Shown: positions 8,837 to 10,516 of the stretch, one piece after another
Position numbering within the stretch: the first letter of the stretch is position 1
Layout of the letters: each line of letters opens with the position of its first letter
Assembly: GCF_041751335.1 (NCBI RefSeq)
Contig: NZ_JBGSXS010000242.1
Location: 1 to 10,516 of the forward strand
Length of the DNA: 10,516 nucleotides
Direction of reading: 5' to 3'
Source of the DNA: Aquiflexum sp041751335
Lineage (GTDB): Bacteria > Bacteroidota > Bacteroidia > Cytophagales > Cyclobacteriaceae
Notes under the pieces: generated by a model
Databases searched by the model: none
What the model was told of the DNA's origin: nothing
Seen by the model: the letters and a program-made list of their open reading frames with translations, nothing else
Program-made: the position numbers and the translations under genes

Positions 8837-9250
8837 TTATAAGTTGGTCCCTTCAGTAGCATAGAAGGGGTATACCATATTACTTCTTGTATTGGTGATG
8901 ATGATTATATATGAAATATGTACCATAAGAATCCCTTCTTCAATTCTGTCAGTGAGTATATTGATTTTTTCAGATTTGATTCTAGGTTCATAGAATAATA
9001 AGGCATCATAAATCATGTCTTTTAGGATGGTAATGCTTGTAGCGTCAGTTGTTTCAAAAACATGTTTGATAATACCGCACCCAAATTTGGGATTCATGAT
9101 TCTTTCGCCTGGAATAGTCCCCAGCATGATGCGAATACTTTGCTGAATATCTTCATTTTCTGATACCATTCTGACAAGTTTGGTCTGAATGTCAAAAGCC
9201 GGAGGAAATGCCCAGCCCTTACCCAAAAAAGATTTTTCCGATTTATCCAT
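8837..9250 (-). CDS. gp25/GPW-family baseplate wedge protein (Afp9-like)
   Basis: This 137-residue protein has the size and landmarks of the GPW/gp25 family. They include G-W-A-F-P-P at residues 12-17, the conserved G-E-R-I-M-N-P-K-F-G-C-G-I at 48-60, Y-E-P-R-I at 87-91 and N-M-V-Y-P-F-Y at 124-130. The family is a small wedge component shared by phage T4 gp25, T6SS TssE and Afp9. It sits at the inner baseplate and is proposed to nucleate sheath assembly. The C-terminal NMVYPFY tail is what I expect of the Bacteroidota CIS version. The start ATG is 1 base after the PAAR stop and 5 bases after a perfect AGGAGG, which fixes the start. An alternative upstream frame over the same region is only a shadow. 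Confidence 0.96.
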   Translation of the reverse strand: MDKSEKSFLGKGWAFPPAFDIQTKLVRMVSENEDIQQSIRIMLGTIPGERIMNPKFGCGIIKHVFETTDATSITILKDMIYDALLFYEPRIKSEKINILTDRIEEGILMVHISYIIIITNTRSNMVYPFYATEGTNL

Positions 9251-9251
9251 A

Positions 9252-9551
9252 TTATCCTCCTATCATTACCGTTGGACAACCTAATATTATACTACCTCCG
9301 TGTGCAGTGGAGTCTCCCATTCTTGCAGCTGGTTTACCGCCAATCATCACAGTGGCAGAGCCTTTGACAATAGAATCCGGAGGACCCACGCAGACAAGGG
9401 AATCTCCCAACACAGCTGCTGGCATCTTCCCTATCAGTACAGTTGGTATACCTGGTCCGATAATTGGTCCACCTACATGAGGGATCGGTGGAAGTCCGGG
9501 CGTCTGCATCGGACATGTATGCATGTCTGTCAATCTTGCTGCTGGAGGCAT
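9252..9551 (-). CDS. PAAR-domain spike-tip protein (Afp10-like)
   Basis: This 99-residue protein is essentially a single PAAR domain, which caps the central spike as a sharp metal-stabilised tip. Three P-A-A-x-x-x-D units are visible at residues 3-9, 44-50 and 74-80. The strands G-I-P-T-V-L-I-G, G-S-A-T-V-M-I-G and G-C-P-T-V-M-I-G recur about every 27-30 residues, giving the expected threefold pseudo-symmetry. Candidate metal ligands are H11, C13, H25, C54, H84 and C92; which are used cannot be told from sequence. There is no C-terminal extension, so it carries no fused effector. It lies 10 bases after the spike gene and 1 base before the gp25 gene. Its own start follows an A-rich leader without a clear Shine-Dalgarno site. 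Proline and glycine are very abundant, as usual for this fold. Confidence 0.96.
   Translation of the reverse strand: MPPAARLTDMHTCPMQTPGLPPIPHVGGPIIGPGIPTVLIGKMPAAVLGDSLVCVGPPDSIVKGSATVMIGGKPAARMGDSTAHGGSIILGCPTVMIGG
9256..9261 (-). promoter_or_regulatory. Perfect Shine-Dalgarno site (AGGAGG) for the gp25 gene
   Basis: AGGAGG on the minus strand ends 5 bases before the gp25 ATG at 9250. It is formed by the codons for the last two glycines of the PAAR protein (GGA GGA, then the TAA stop). It is the strongest ribosome binding site in the window, and it should couple gp25 translation to the end of the PAAR gene. Confidence 0.8.
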
Positions 9552-9561
9552 ATTTTCATTT

Positions 9562-10516
9562 TTAATTGATCATTACTATGGCACCTTTTACAGTAGTTTG
9601 GCCGGAAGCGGATAATTCAGCCGTTGCATTTCCGGCTGCTTTGAATCCAACCTGAGCTTCATGACTTACATTCATGCCCTTACATTTTACATCGGCCTTT
9701 GAGGAAATATCCAATTCAGCAGTGGCGTCAAGACTGATTTTCCCATTTGCGGTAATTTTTATATCCTTTGGGCTTTCCAAAGAAATCCCACTTTCATTCA
9801 TCGTCCACTTGTTCCCATTCATATCTTCAGCACAAATCAATTTATCTTTATCATTCATCACCAGCTTATTCCCCTCCGGTGTTTCTATTGTCAGAATCTT
9901 GTCTTCATCATCAAACTTTATAGAAATCCCTGATTTGGTTACAATGGATTTGAATTGGTTTTTTTCATCAGGTTCCTCTTTTGGTTTGTTCTTTTTACTG
10001 TAAAGGCCACCCATTATCACAGGAAAACGCGGATCATTGTTGATAAAACCTACCAATACTTCATCCCCTATCTCAGGAAAAAAGAAAAATCCACATTGAT
10101 TTGAAGCATAGTCATATGCCATTCTTGCCCAAACATACTCTTCGGCGTCTCCCTTAAAGGAAGGCATTGTAATTTTGACTCTATAATTTGCGTCAGGATC
10201 CCCATGAATGGCTGCCACCTTACCAATAAGCAAACCTTTTGCTGCCGGTAAATTCCCGCCCGCATCATGGTCCTCCAATTCAGGAAGGGATGAATGGAAT
10301 CTTGAGGACATTCCTATATACAGTGTAGTGATCCAATCCCCCTCTTCCATTTCGTGGATTACTTTAGAAACAAATGCATTTCCATTATATCGTTGATTGA
10401 ATCCTTTTAATTCCACAAAATCACCCGGTTGAATTTTTGATGTTCCGGAAACCTGTATCCTTCCTTTGATTTTATTTAACACTACCCGGTTTGAAGCACT
10501 CTTACCGATATTCTCC
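9562..10516 (-). CDS. VgrG/gp5-like central spike protein, C-terminal part (Afp8-like; runs off the right edge)
   Basis: The frame is open from the right edge to a TAA stop at 9562, giving about 317 visible residues, so the true start is upstream of the window. A GTG at 10482 is an internal valine codon, not a start, because reading continues through E-N-I-G-K-S-A-S-N-R-V-V before it. The visible parts are the end of the gp27-like hub (about 10260-10516, with a GDFVELKGFNQRYNGNAFVS stretch) and a gp5-type OB domain at about 10000-10235 (IGDEVLVGFINNDPRFPVIM). A repetitive beta-strand tail at about 9562-9950 contains a K-I-T-A-N-G-K-I-S-L-D-A pattern and ends in I-V-M-I-N. This builds the trimeric needle on which the PAAR tip sits. 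I see no catalytic domain fused at the C-terminus. The PAAR gene follows 10 bases later. Confidence 0.94.
   Translation of the reverse strand, partial: ENIGKSASNRVVLNKIKGRIQVSGTSKIQPGDFVELKGFNQRYNGNAFVSKVIHEMEEGDWITTLYIGMSSRFHSSLPELEDHDAGGNLPAAKGLLIGKVAAIHGDPDANYRVKITMPSFKGDAEEYVWARMAYDYASNQCGFFFFPEIGDEVLVGFINNDPRFPVIMGGLYSKKNKPKEEPDEKNQFKSIVTKSGISIKFDDEDKILTIETPEGNKLVMNDKDKLICAEDMNGNKWTMNESGISLESPKDIKITANGKISLDATAELDISSKADVKCKGMNVSHEAQVGFKAAGNATAELSASGQTTVKGAIVMIN

Larger units (their letters stand above)
1..10516 (-). other. Contractile injection system operon segment (spike to tape measure)
   Basis: Seven consecutive minus-strand genes fill the window with gaps of at most about 40 bases and no opposing gene. 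Five are clear baseplate or spike components: VgrG-like spike, PAAR, gp25, Afp11-like and Afp12-like. One is a CIS tape-measure protein and one is a fibre-like protein. This content matches the Afp/PVC/MAC type of CIS and lacks the TssE/F/G/K set of a classical T6SS, though only part of the locus is visible. I see no internal promoter or rho-independent terminator, so one polycistronic message is inferred. The locus continues beyond both edges: the spike gene is cut at the right and the tape-measure gene at the left. Confidence 0.9.

Noticed and set aside
9094..9279. Minus-strand 61-residue frame spanning the gp25 start and the end of the PAAR gene
   Set aside because: It is a frame-shifted shadow of gp25, and the gp25 frame has the perfect Shine-Dalgarno site and conserved motifs.
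9208..9480. Plus-strand proline-rich open frame of 90 residues with repeated P-P-I-I-T-V units
   Set aside because: It is the antisense reading of the PAAR repeats. Glycine-rich GGN codons read as proline on the other strand, and the PAAR frame has clear family motifs.
10480..10482. GTG as the start of the spike gene
   Set aside because: The frame is open to the right edge and the residues before this codon continue the family-like sequence, so the gene is cut by the window and this is an internal valine.
1..10516. Classical type VI secretion system
   Set aside because: No TssF, TssG, TssK or membrane-complex genes are seen; the Afp11-like, Afp12-like and CIS tape-measure genes instead point to the Afp/PVC/MAC-related class. 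Only part of the locus is visible.

Overview
This window is one uninterrupted stretch of a contractile injection system (CIS) operon, read entirely on the minus strand. The system resembles the extracellular phage-tail-like particles of the Afp (antifeeding prophage), PVC (Photorhabdus virulence cassette) and MAC type, and the related T6SSiii/iv-type systems. It is not a classical Tss-type T6SS. The DNA is visibly AT-rich. Most starts lack a strong Shine-Dalgarno site and instead follow A-rich leaders. The protein versions, including the GIGT-motif fibre-like protein and the CIS tape-measure family, are those I associate with Bacteroidota. A marine or soil Cytophagales member is my best guess, as inference only.

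In transcription order, from high to low coordinates, the layout is: (1) the 3' part of a VgrG/gp5-like central spike gene that enters the window from the right edge; (2) a 99-residue PAAR spike-tip protein; (3) a gp25/GPW-family baseplate wedge protein; (4) a 1209-residue Afp11/gpJ-like baseplate wedge protein; (5) a 255-residue protein with a tail-fibre-like GNVGIGT motif and a tryptophan-rich C-terminal domain, of uncertain role; (6) a 957-residue Afp12-like baseplate protein; (7) the first ~501 codons of a CIS tape-measure protein that leaves the window at the left edge. Gene 7 has no stop codon in the window, and I translated it directly from the sequence.

Spacing is very tight: gaps of about 10, 1, 19, 39 and 2 bases, then a stop/start overlap (TGATG). 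There is no intergenic room for a promoter or terminator, so these genes are almost certainly co-transcribed and probably translationally coupled. No gene-free stretch exceeds about 40 bases. No RNA gene, insertion sequence, CRISPR array or attachment site was seen.

Together the products build the lower end of the particle. The spike and PAAR tip pierce the target. The gp25, Afp11-like and Afp12-like proteins form the baseplate. The tape measure sits in the tube lumen and sets its length. Sheath, tube and LysM-type proteins would be expected to the right of the window. An AAA+ ATPase, a tail terminator and cargo would be expected to the left or elsewhere. None of these, and no recognisable toxin, lies inside this window. 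The least understood parts are the fibre-like protein placed between the two large baseplate genes and the repeated motif in the tape-measure protein.
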